From Fibrobacterota bacterium (GTDB lineage Bacteria; Fibrobacterota; Chitinivibrionia; Chitinivibrionales; JANQEN01): a stretch of 7,455 nucleotides of DNA. This document shows, piece by piece, positions 1-5,587 of the stretch (within the stretch, counting starts at the first letter, position 1; each line of letters opens with the position of its first letter). The notes under the pieces are model-generated. The model ran no database searches. It was given only the letters and a program-made list of their open reading frames with translations, and was not told where the DNA came from. The stretch spans positions 1-7,455 of the forward strand of contig JAUXBV010000153.1 in assembly GCA_030619215.1 (NCBI GenBank). The letters run 5' to 3'. Position numbers and translations under genes: made by a program.

Positions 1-141
1 CTCATCCGAAATATCAACATCTACCTTTCCCCCGCTCTCCTTCTCGATAATCTTTTCAAGGACCTTCTCTTCCGCCTTTTTCCCGCATCCAATATAAGCA
101 ACCAAAGAACAGGCAATCACACATAAAACAATCCTTTTCAT
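1..141 (-). CDS. Small lipoprotein, partial (C-terminus beyond left edge)
   Basis: The reading frame is open from an ATG at 141 to the left edge, giving 47 codons with no stop, so only the N-terminus is present. The start is fixed by a strong ribosome binding site, AAGGAGG (147-153 on the plus strand, read in reverse), 5 nt upstream. The N-terminus is a short lipoprotein signal peptide: MKR, a hydrophobic stretch, then a lipobox-like AYIGC with the cysteine at residue 19. After it comes a charged segment rich in Lys and Glu, then GGKVDVDISDE. The KVDVDI tail recalls small lipoproteins of unknown function in which a Lys/Glu linker precedes a short beta domain, but too little is visible to name a family. 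It follows the DUF4197 lipoprotein gene by 139 bp on the same strand and seems to have its own promoter. Function unknown; envelope location inferred from the lipobox. Confidence 0.75.
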   Translation of the reverse strand, partial: MKRIVLCVIACSLVAYIGCGKKAEEKVLEKIIEKESGGKVDVDISDE

Positions 142-187
142 TATCTCCTCCTTTTAAATTATGACAATTATTACTTTGTTATTTTTG

Positions 188-200
188 AAGGTTATACCTT
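188..200. repeat. 13-bp inverted repeat in the leader of the small lipoprotein gene
   Basis: AAGGT and ACCTT flank a TAT centre. The element lies a few bases downstream of the predicted start of the minus-strand transcript, where a repressor could bind or a very small RNA hairpin could form. At 5 bp per arm it could be chance in AT-rich DNA. Confidence 0.25.
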
Positions 201-213
201 AAAGGAAAATATA

Positions 214-242
214 TTTATACCACTTCTCATAATAAATGTCTT
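214..242 (-). promoter_or_regulatory. Predicted promoter for the small lipoprotein gene
   Basis: Read on the minus strand, AAGACA (237-242) and an extended -10, TGG followed by TATAAA (214-222), are separated by exactly 17 bp. Four of six -35 bases and five of six -10 bases match sigma70 consensus, and the TGn extension strengthens the call. The predicted transcript start near 207 leaves a leader of about 66 nt before the ATG at 141. Sequence match only. Confidence 0.45.
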
Positions 243-280
243 AATTGTGTTAAGGATTACTACCAGAGAGAGTGGTTCCC

Positions 281-1024
281 CTACTTCGTCCCAAACACCT
301 TCCTCAGAATTTCACTTACCCGCGCTGCCGGATTCTCTCTTATCTTCTTTTCTTCATGTGCAATAAGAAAGAACAGGCCATCAAGTCCTTTCCGGGTAAT
401 ATACTCCTCCAGGTTTGGATTTACCAGTGGCCCGCCGGTTAGCGCTGCTACCTTATTATAGGTGGAGGCAATCGGGTTCCAGTACCTGGTAACCTCAACT
501 TTTTGAATTGCAGCTTTTACAACAGGCGTAAACTCCGAGCGCAAATTGGCTTCGGTTTTGGATTTAAGGTACATTGTTGCAGCGTTGTCAGAGCCGCGAA
601 GTATACCCATAGCATCGGTTATGGTCATGCTGATGATTGCATTCCTGAAAATGGGCATGGCTCTTTTGGTGGCCTCTTCTGCAGCGCGGTTGAGCGACAG
701 CTCAAAATTCTTTATGAGATTTGAGAATCCTGCCTTCTCCAGAGCATTTTTCACCTTGATAGCTTCCGGTGGAAAGGGGATAAAAATCTGAGGATTCCTA
801 AAGAAGCCATCTGTTTTTGATGCAACAGAAACGGAGTTTGATGCGCCAACCTTGAGCGCTTCCTTCAATCCCCTGATAACTTCCTCTGTAGTGAGGCCCC
901 CGGATTTAGATCCGATTTTTGGAAGCAGCGCAATCAACTCAGCGCACCCACTCAGCATAAGGCATGTAAGTGCAATAGAAAAAAAGACTGGCTTTTTCAT
1001 ATTTTTATATGAATGATAGTTCAT
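281..1024 (-). CDS. DUF4197 family lipoprotein
   Basis: A 247-residue exported lipoprotein whose whole mature part reads as DUF4197, a Gram-negative family of unknown function. The signal peptide runs to the lipobox LSGC, with the lipidated Cys at residue 27. The family domain spans about 43-245. Recognisable blocks are GLTTEEVIRGLKEALKVGA (43-61), DGFFRNPQIFIPFP (72-85), the FELSLNRAAEEAT block (107-119), DAMGILRGSDNAAT (137-150), YN near 190 and the C-terminal GLDGLFFLIAHEEKKIR block (213-229) followed by NPAARVSEILRKVFG. Length is normal for the family and no part is missing. The start at 1024 is preferred over the internal Met9 because AGGAG lies 5 nt upstream of it, whereas Met9 has no Shine-Dalgarno. 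The protein is mostly helical by composition and should face the periplasm from a membrane anchor. Family assignment is firm; the biological role is not known. Confidence 0.93.
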   Translation of the reverse strand: MNYHSYKNMKKPVFFSIALTCLMLSGCAELIALLPKIGSKSGGLTTEEVIRGLKEALKVGASNSVSVASKTDGFFRNPQIFIPFPPEAIKVKNALEKAGFSNLIKNFELSLNRAAEEATKRAMPIFRNAIISMTITDAMGILRGSDNAATMYLKSKTEANLRSEFTPVVKAAIQKVEVTRYWNPIASTYNKVAALTGGPLVNPNLEEYITRKGLDGLFFLIAHEEKKIRENPAARVSEILRKVFGTK

Positions 1025-1045
1025 TTTCGCTCCTGTAACGTAGAA

Positions 1046-1058
1046 CTAAACGGTTTAG
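1046..1058. promoter_or_regulatory. Possible operator: 13-bp palindrome CTAAAC-G-GTTTAG
   Basis: Perfect 6-bp arms flank a single central base. The site sits between the predicted transcript start of the DUF4197 gene (near 1067) and its ribosome binding site. A one-base centre makes an RNA hairpin unfavourable, so a protein-binding DNA site is the more natural reading. No regulator is identified. Confidence 0.3.
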
Positions 1059-1073
1059 AGGTTCCAAAATCTA

Positions 1074-1102
1074 ATAGTAAATAGTCTGTTACATTTTTTC
1101 AA
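1074..1102 (-). promoter_or_regulatory. Predicted sigma70-type promoter for the DUF4197 gene
   Basis: On the minus strand TTGAAA (1097-1102) and TACTAT (1074-1079) are separated by exactly 17 bp. Expected transcript start is near 1067, giving a leader of about 43 nt that includes the AGGAG ribosome binding site at 1030-1034. Spacing and -35 are good and the -10 is moderate. Confidence 0.5.
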
Positions 1103-1213
1103 GTCAGAGTTGTCCATCATATCTCCTGATACTAATAAATTAAGAAGAGATCAACTCTTATAAACAGGCACTGCTATAAAAAAAATAATTTTCTTCCTTA
1201 TAATTACAAAAAA

Positions 1214-1263
1214 TTATAAATCTTTTTTACACCTGTCTATTGTAAATCTCTCTGTTATAAATC
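1214..1263 (+). repeat. Three short direct repeats, TTRTAAATC
   Basis: TTATAAATC occurs at 1214-1222 and 1255-1263, and TTGTAAATC at 1240-1248. Starts are 26 and 15 bp apart. The last two copies share a preceding CTGT at slightly different spacing. They lie about 60-110 bp upstream of the predicted -10 of the protease operon, a plausible place for activator binding, but low sequence complexity makes chance a real alternative. Confidence 0.3.
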
Positions 1264-1321
1264 CCCTTTTTAATAAAATAATAAACCGGAACGTTGACTT
1301 CCGTAATTTATTCGCTGTTTT

Positions 1322-1330
1322 TGGTATAAT
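1322..1330 (+). promoter_or_regulatory. Extended -10 promoter of the exported protein/matrixin operon
   Basis: TGGTATAAT is a full TGn extended -10 with a consensus TATAAT hexamer (1325-1330). No good -35 stands at 16-18 bp; TTGACT at 1294-1299 is 25 bp away and too far. Extended -10 promoters can work without a -35. Expected transcript start is near 1337, so the leader to the preferred start codon at 1406 would be about 69 nt. Confidence 0.5.
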
Positions 1331-1395
1331 TAAATAGCACTTAAAGGAGAGATGAAAATGAAAAAAGAATTCAACAAATCATTTTACTTTATCAA

Positions 1396-1401
1396 GGGAG
1401 G
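1396..1401 (+). promoter_or_regulatory. Ribosome binding site that decides the start at 1406
   Basis: GGGAGG lies 4 nt before the ATG at 1406. In the longer frame from 1352 these bases would be read as Lys-Gly-Gly-Phe just before Met, the usual signature of a Shine-Dalgarno translated by mistake. A second site, GGAG at 1346-1349, serves the upstream ATGs at 1352 (only 2 nt away) or 1358 (8 nt), so an N-terminally extended form cannot be excluded. Confidence 0.6.
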
Positions 1402-1405
1402 TTTT

Positions 1406-1972
1406 ATGTATATCAAAAAAGTTGCGGTGTTACTGTTCTTAGTTTTTTTTCTGAGCCTTTCCGTACAGGCAACAACAATGTACGAGCTTTCCCTCCAGGA
1501 TCTTTCAACAGGCTCGGAAATGGTTGTCCAGGCAAAAGTTACTGCACTCGTGAAACAGTGGGACAAGGACAGCTCAATCATCTACACCTATATCAGAATG
1601 AATATCATAGATGACCTGATTGGTGACGATGAGGACAATGAAATAATAATCAAGCAGCCGGGTGGAAAAATCGGGTATACCACGCTGCATGTTGAGGGTA
1701 CCTCTCAGTACACAGTTGGAGAAGAGAATATGCTGTTCTTATTTACCGACCCGGTAAACCTGAGCGCTTTCCAGACTCTGGGAATGTACCAGGGAAAATA
1801 TATGATCTATGAAGATTTAACCGGAATTAAAAGGGTACGCCAGGATAACCCATCAGGTGTAAGATTAATCGGCAAGAATAACAATAAGGCTGTTGAGACA
1901 GGTGACGACCTTACACTTGAAGAGTTTAAAATTCAGGTTCTTGAATTCATAAACAGTAAAAAAGGTAAATAA
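1406..1972 (+). CDS. Exported protein of unknown function, partner gene of the matrixin
   Basis: From the preferred start the product is 188 residues with a textbook Sec signal peptide: MYIKK, a hydrophobic core, and a VQA cleavage site after residue 22. An alternative ATG at 1352 gives 206 residues with an implausibly long N-region. The mature protein starts with a LSLQDLSTGSEMVVQAKV block (28-45), then alternating strands IIYTYIRMNIIDDLIG (58-73) and EIIIKQPGG (79-87), then YTVGEENMLFLF (102-113) and LGMYQGKYMI. I recognise this pattern (VVxxKV, TYIxxxIxD, IxxxQPGGxxG, GEExxLFL, QGKY) from uncharacterised exported bacterial proteins, several of which I recall next to matrixin-type proteases. 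The strand order resembles a small OB/NTR barrel, but there is no cysteine in the mature protein. It is followed after 17 bp by the matrixin, with AGGAGG in the gap, so the two are almost certainly co-transcribed. A role as inhibitor, chaperone or accessory factor of that protease is inference. Confidence 0.85.
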   Translation: MYIKKVAVLLFLVFFLSLSVQATTMYELSLQDLSTGSEMVVQAKVTALVKQWDKDSSIIYTYIRMNIIDDLIGDDEDNEIIIKQPGGKIGYTTLHVEGTSQYTVGEENMLFLFTDPVNLSAFQTLGMYQGKYMIYEDLTGIKRVRQDNPSGVRLIGKNNNKAVETGDDLTLEEFKIQVLEFINSKKGK

Positions 1973-1989
1973 GGAAAGAGGAGGATATT

Positions 1990-4467
1990 ATGAAAAAGTT
2001 AATTTCAATTTTTCTGATAATAAGTTTTTGTGCAATGTCGGCTTCAGCCTATAAATTTTTAGGCCCGAAATGGCCCGGAAAAAATCCTGTGGTACCTTAC
2101 TGGTTTAATGAGAAAGGGTGCGAGGATGTCATTGATGAGTGGGAGTACCTGCATGAGGCTTTTAATGTGTGGTGTGATGTGCCGACAACAGCAATTGACT
2201 GTGAATATAAAGGGATGACAGCGGAGGAGAAAGTAGCTCCTGACGGCGTACATATCCTGAAATGGGCAAAAGGCAAGGACTGGCCCCTGGGAGGAAACGT
2301 TGTTGCTGTCTGCTATGTCTGGAGCAATAATGTAAACAGCATCACTGATTATGATATAGTATTTAACAATAAAAACTGGGCATGGTCTACGACCGGTGAA
2401 TCAGGGAAAATGGATGTGGGACATATTGCAACCCATGAGGTGGGGCATGCATTAGGTATGGACCATAGTGAGATTCAGGAAGCTGTTATGTGGCATAAGG
2501 TTAAGCAGGGTGACATATCGCACAGGAAGCTGCACCCTGATGACAGCACTGGAATCAGCGCGCTTTACCCGCGCACAGGAACGAATAACCGTGCTCCGGT
2601 ATTCACCAGCACCCCGGTAACCCAGGCAATTGCAGGAATGAGATATAACTACCAGGTAACTGCTATCGACCCTGACGGTGATGACATAAAGTTCTCCCTG
2701 CGGATTAAGCCACTCAATATGAGAATCGATTCAACAACAGGGCTCATCACCTGGTTTCCAAAGTTTCTTGACCTTAAAGAACACGATGTTATTATCGTGG
2801 CAACGGATGACCTGGGTGCGAGCGCTGAGCAGCGGTACCGTATAAATGTAACCAACCTGGTTGTGTATACGGTTGATGATACGGTTGCAATGGGTGACAC
2901 GCTCTATTATAAAGTGTATGTCACGCCAATGGATGAATACGGTGTTTTAGCCGGAAACATCGAGCTGAGCTACGATAAAAACCAGATGGTTATTTTAGAG
3001 ATTGACACAATAGGGTCTGTACTCGCAGGTGCATCATACGCAAAAAATATAACCGATAATATGATTAAATTCGCTTTTGCAGGGGCTGATCCGTGTTCCG
3101 GTGGTGGAGTATTATTCAGAATCAAAATGCTTATATTTGATGAGTATTGCGGCCAGATTTTACAGACACCTATTGTAAAAGCCTTTTTTAACGACGGTGA
3201 TCCGGTTGCAACGACAAGAGACGGTACTATCTTCATGCCATGCGGAGGCGACGGCTACCAGGTTGACGGAAAGGTGCTCTATTTTGCGAACCGGATGGGT
3301 GTTAGCGAGGCTGATTTGGAACTGGTTGAAATAGGCCAAAAGGTAACATCCAATGATGACGGTTATTTCGCTTTTACTCATGTACCGCACTCCTATGAGC
3401 AGTATACCATCACTGCGAAAAAAGATTCGGGTGATATACGGGATGCCGTTACTGCCTACGACGCTTCACTAATTCTTCGCTATGTTGTCGATCTGCATGA
3501 CCTGAATACCTATGATTACCAGGAGGAGACTGCTGATGTTAACGGCAATAACATGCTTACCGCATACGATGCAGCGCTCATCCTGCGGTTTATCGTTGAA
3601 TATAACGATGCAACGAACATTGGGAAATGGGTGATGGTCCCTGAGGAGACCATACTCAAGGAGCTTCTGGAGCCTGAGCATAATATCGAAATAAACGCCT
3701 ATATGATCGGTGATGTTAGTGGTAACTGGAATGACTGGGTAACCGGGCCGAAACGTGGCGCCACCTCAATAGCGACGGTTTTCATGGGTCAATTTGAGCC
3801 GTGTGAAATAACCACTGATGAAGGCCAGAAAATGGGTTATAGAGCCACCATCTCTATAAAAGATATTATGAATGACATATTTTCAGGCCAATTTGAGCTT
3901 ACCTTTAACAATATTCAATATAAGCTTCACAAAGTAAGGCCTGCGGCGCTGCTCAACGGGTATCTGAGCCTGAACAATGCAGTTGACAATCGCATACTTA
4001 TTGCTTTCGCCGGCACAGATCCTCTCAATACGGATGGTGAACTTTTTCAAATAGAGGTTCTTCCTGTTGGCGATTATATACCGGGAGATACCGCGCTAAA
4101 CTCATCCAAGATAAGCCGCTGCCTCGTTAATGAGGTTAAGGATAATCCGGTACATATTGGTGAAAATCAACAAATCGTTCCAACTCAGACAGCTACCAAG
4201 ATAACAAGTGTTTATCCGAATCCTTTCATTCATAATGTTTCGATTAAATATTCTGTTAATGCAAAGCAGAATGTCAGAATTGGGATATATGACCTGAGAG
4301 GCCGTGAGTTAAGAACCCTTGTAAATGGGAAGAAAACAGCAGGCACCTACAAAGCAGTCTGGGACGGTAAGAATGCCGGCGGCTCTGATATGAGCGCACA
4401 GGTTTATATCATCAGGTTTATAAGCAAAGCATACAGCAAGAATTTCAAAATTTACAAGATACGATAG
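1990..4467 (+). CDS. Secreted modular matrixin (M10-like) zinc metalloprotease with cohesin, dockerin and T9SS-type sorting domains
   Basis: An 825-residue extracellular protease, start set by AGGAGG 5 nt upstream. Order of parts: Sec signal peptide 1-20 (cut after SASA); matrixin catalytic domain about 22-195, with zinc site HEVGHALGMDH (H149, E150, H153, H159), Met-turn AVMWH (M167) and the family ending LHPDDSTGISALYP; an Ig/cadherin-like domain about 202-289 (AIDPDGDD, DSTTGLITW); cohesin-like domain 1 about 291-416; a short carboxypeptidase-regulatory-like beta domain about 421-478; a type I dockerin about 479-580; cohesin-like domain 2 about 594-715; and a FlgD-like type A T9SS sorting domain about 737-825 (VYPNPF, YDLRGREL, WDGKNAGG). 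The catalytic domain starts directly after the signal peptide, so there is no propeptide or cysteine switch. In the dockerin, loop D516-N518-N520-D527 is intact, while the first (near 479-491) is degenerate. Family knowledge predicts hydrolysis of protein at or outside the cell surface. Substrate unknown. It is the second gene of an operon closed by the terminator at 4497. Confidence 0.93.
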   Translation: MKKLISIFLIISFCAMSASAYKFLGPKWPGKNPVVPYWFNEKGCEDVIDEWEYLHEAFNVWCDVPTTAIDCEYKGMTAEEKVAPDGVHILKWAKGKDWPLGGNVVAVCYVWSNNVNSITDYDIVFNNKNWAWSTTGESGKMDVGHIATHEVGHALGMDHSEIQEAVMWHKVKQGDISHRKLHPDDSTGISALYPRTGTNNRAPVFTSTPVTQAIAGMRYNYQVTAIDPDGDDIKFSLRIKPLNMRIDSTTGLITWFPKFLDLKEHDVIIVATDDLGASAEQRYRINVTNLVVYTVDDTVAMGDTLYYKVYVTPMDEYGVLAGNIELSYDKNQMVILEIDTIGSVLAGASYAKNITDNMIKFAFAGADPCSGGGVLFRIKMLIFDEYCGQILQTPIVKAFFNDGDPVATTRDGTIFMPCGGDGYQVDGKVLYFANRMGVSEADLELVEIGQKVTSNDDGYFAFTHVPHSYEQYTITAKKDSGDIRDAVTAYDASLILRYVVDLHDLNTYDYQEETADVNGNNMLTAYDAALILRFIVEYNDATNIGKWVMVPEETILKELLEPEHNIEINAYMIGDVSGNWNDWVTGPKRGATSIATVFMGQFEPCEITTDEGQKMGYRATISIKDIMNDIFSGQFELTFNNIQYKLHKVRPAALLNGYLSLNNAVDNRILIAFAGTDPLNTDGELFQIEVLPVGDYIPGDTALNSSKISRCLVNEVKDNPVHIGENQQIVPTQTATKITSVYPNPFIHNVSIKYSVNAKQNVRIGIYDLRGRELRTLVNGKKTAGTYKAVWDGKNAGGSDMSAQVYIIRFISKAYSKNFKIYKIR

Positions 4468-4496
4468 TTTACTGAATTGAATTGTTAAGGTAAGTG

Positions 4497-4530
4497 AGGT
4501 TGCCGGACGGTGTTCCGGCAGCCTTTTTTT
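4497..4530 (+). terminator. Rho-independent terminator of the matrixin operon
   Basis: The arms are AGGTTGCCGGA (4497-4507) and TCCGGCAGCCT (4514-4524), with one T-G pair and a six-base loop, followed by an unbroken run of T to 4530. It begins 30 bp after the matrixin stop. This is a strong classical hairpin and T tract, so it separates the protease operon from the next gene. Confidence 0.92.
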
Positions 4531-4584
4531 ATTTCGTAAAACTATAGTTATAGTGCTTTCAGCCCAAAGAGATTATATTCTTTA

Positions 4585-4590
4585 TATAAT
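4585..4590 (+). promoter_or_regulatory. Possible -10 element for the 4608 gene
   Basis: A perfect TATAAT stands 17 bp before the ATG at 4608. I found no acceptable -35 at 16-18 bp (the region reads AGCCCAAA). A promoter is expected here because a strong terminator lies just upstream. If this is the -10, the leader would be only about 11 nt, which fits the absence of a good Shine-Dalgarno. Confidence 0.3.
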
Positions 4591-4607
4591 ACAGAAAGAT
4601 AAGTTCA

Positions 4608-5549
4608 ATGAAAACTAAAAAACTAAAACTCCTCCTTCTCCTGCCTTTATTATTAACCCAATGCTATGAAAGATACCTGCAAAACGGCGTAATATACAGC
4701 CCAATCCCCGACGATCCTATTGTAGTGAGTAAAGGCCGGAAAGCCGGAGATTTATTAGTTAACCTGGATTTTAATTATTCCGTAAAAGAGACTTTTAAAG
4801 CGGATAACGAAAAACATGCGAAGGTTAATGCATACGGGGTAACCCAGATTGACACTATTATAGATACTATATGGCATAGCAATGGATACGATCTGGAAAC
4901 ATCATATTCTCTTGACAACAACACCTACGATTTTTCAGGCCAAAATATACTCTGGTATTTACCCACTGTTTCGCTGGGATTATCATTGGAATATGACATT
5001 TCAAAATCGTTCTTTTTCCTCGGCTCATTTGACTGGGCTCAGGTTGAAGGTGATCCTTTGTTTAACTTTTCATTTGGCTTCGGCAGTGCCCGCGAGAATG
5101 AGGCAATTGGGTTTCAAACCTCTTTTATACTGGGGATACAGCAATTAAAATACAGGGCAGAAATTCTGCATGGGAGCAGTGATTACCTGACAATTTCCAT
5201 AGAAGACGATGACCAAATCGTTCAGTCATTATATACGAACCTGAATATGACGTTTAATACAATTAAAGAGTGGTTATATTTGAACTATTTATTGAATATT
5301 GGCTTCTCTCAATATAAATATTTAAATACCGAGCACCAGTCAGTTGACTCATATATGCATTATTTAGTAGTGACTCCGGGTTTATTCAAGGATTTTAGCG
5401 ATAACAGGATACTTGCAGGATGCAAAATAGATATACCGGTTAATTTACTGGAAAACCACAACCTCACCAATAAATCCAATTATGCTTTACCTAAGATATT
5501 TCTACAGTATACTTATGCAATAAAAACATTAGAATTAAGAAAAAGATAA
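4608..5549 (+). CDS. Beta-rich outer-membrane lipoprotein-like protein, unknown function
   Basis: A 313-residue exported protein that I cannot assign to a named family. The N-terminus is a lysine-rich start, a poly-Leu core (8-16) and LTQC, a lipobox-like site with Cys19. Gln just before the Cys is unusual, so a plain Sec signal peptide remains possible. The rest has many alternating, aromatic-rich segments of strand length, for instance LLVNLDFNYSVK (49-60), VSLGLSLEYD (121-130), FFFLGSFDWA (135-144), LFNFSFGFGS (151-160), IGFQTSFILGI (167-177), LYLNYLLNIGFSQYKY (223-238), YLVVTPGLF (252-260) and a last strand IFLQYTYAIKTLEL (297-310). Turns between them are short and polar. This suggests a small transmembrane beta-barrel, like the outer-membrane barrel proteins of FCB bacteria. 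The ribosome binding site is weak. The dehydrogenase gene follows after 38 bp without a terminator between, so they may be co-transcribed. Confidence 0.85.
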   Translation: MKTKKLKLLLLLPLLLTQCYERYLQNGVIYSPIPDDPIVVSKGRKAGDLLVNLDFNYSVKETFKADNEKHAKVNAYGVTQIDTIIDTIWHSNGYDLETSYSLDNNTYDFSGQNILWYLPTVSLGLSLEYDISKSFFFLGSFDWAQVEGDPLFNFSFGFGSARENEAIGFQTSFILGIQQLKYRAEILHGSSDYLTISIEDDDQIVQSLYTNLNMTFNTIKEWLYLNYLLNIGFSQYKYLNTEHQSVDSYMHYLVVTPGLFKDFSDNRILAGCKIDIPVNLLENHNLTNKSNYALPKIFLQYTYAIKTLELRKR

Positions 5550-5587
5550 TATTGTTAAGGTTTCGGATTATTCATTAGGAATATCAA

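Larger units (their letters stand above)
1025..1351. other. 327-bp AT-rich divergent intergenic region
   Basis: This gap separates the leftward lipoprotein genes from the rightward protease operon. No open frame worth calling was found. It holds the minus-strand promoter at 1074-1102, the palindrome at 1046-1058, three copies of TTRTAAATC between 1214 and 1263, and a plus-strand extended -10 at 1322-1330. The middle (about 1160-1290) is strongly AT-rich, as expected for an upstream promoter region that binds nucleoid proteins. Confidence 0.7.

Noticed and set aside
503..791. Plus-strand open frames of 73 and 81 codons
   Set aside because: They lie antisense to the DUF4197 coding region, have no ribosome binding site and no recognisable protein features.
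998..1000. Internal Met9 as start of the DUF4197 protein
   Set aside because: It would give a neat signal peptide, but has no Shine-Dalgarno, while the ATG at 1024 has AGGAG 5 nt upstream.
1294..1330. TTGACT (1294-1299) as -35 for the TATAAT at 1325
   Set aside because: The spacer is 25 bp, far from 17; the extended -10 TGG explains the site better.
2059..3681. Minus-strand frames of 64-88 codons inside the matrixin gene
   Set aside because: They are shadows of a well-supported long gene, with low-quality sequence and no start signals.
4882..5148. 88-codon plus-strand frame overlapping the beta-rich lipoprotein gene
   Set aside because: It is in another frame of a longer gene that has a signal peptide and coherent strand pattern.
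4481..5560. ATTGTTAAGG repeated at 4481-4490 and 5551-5560, each shortly after a stop codon
   Set aside because: Ten bases, two copies, no symmetry or shared flanks; chance is a sufficient explanation.
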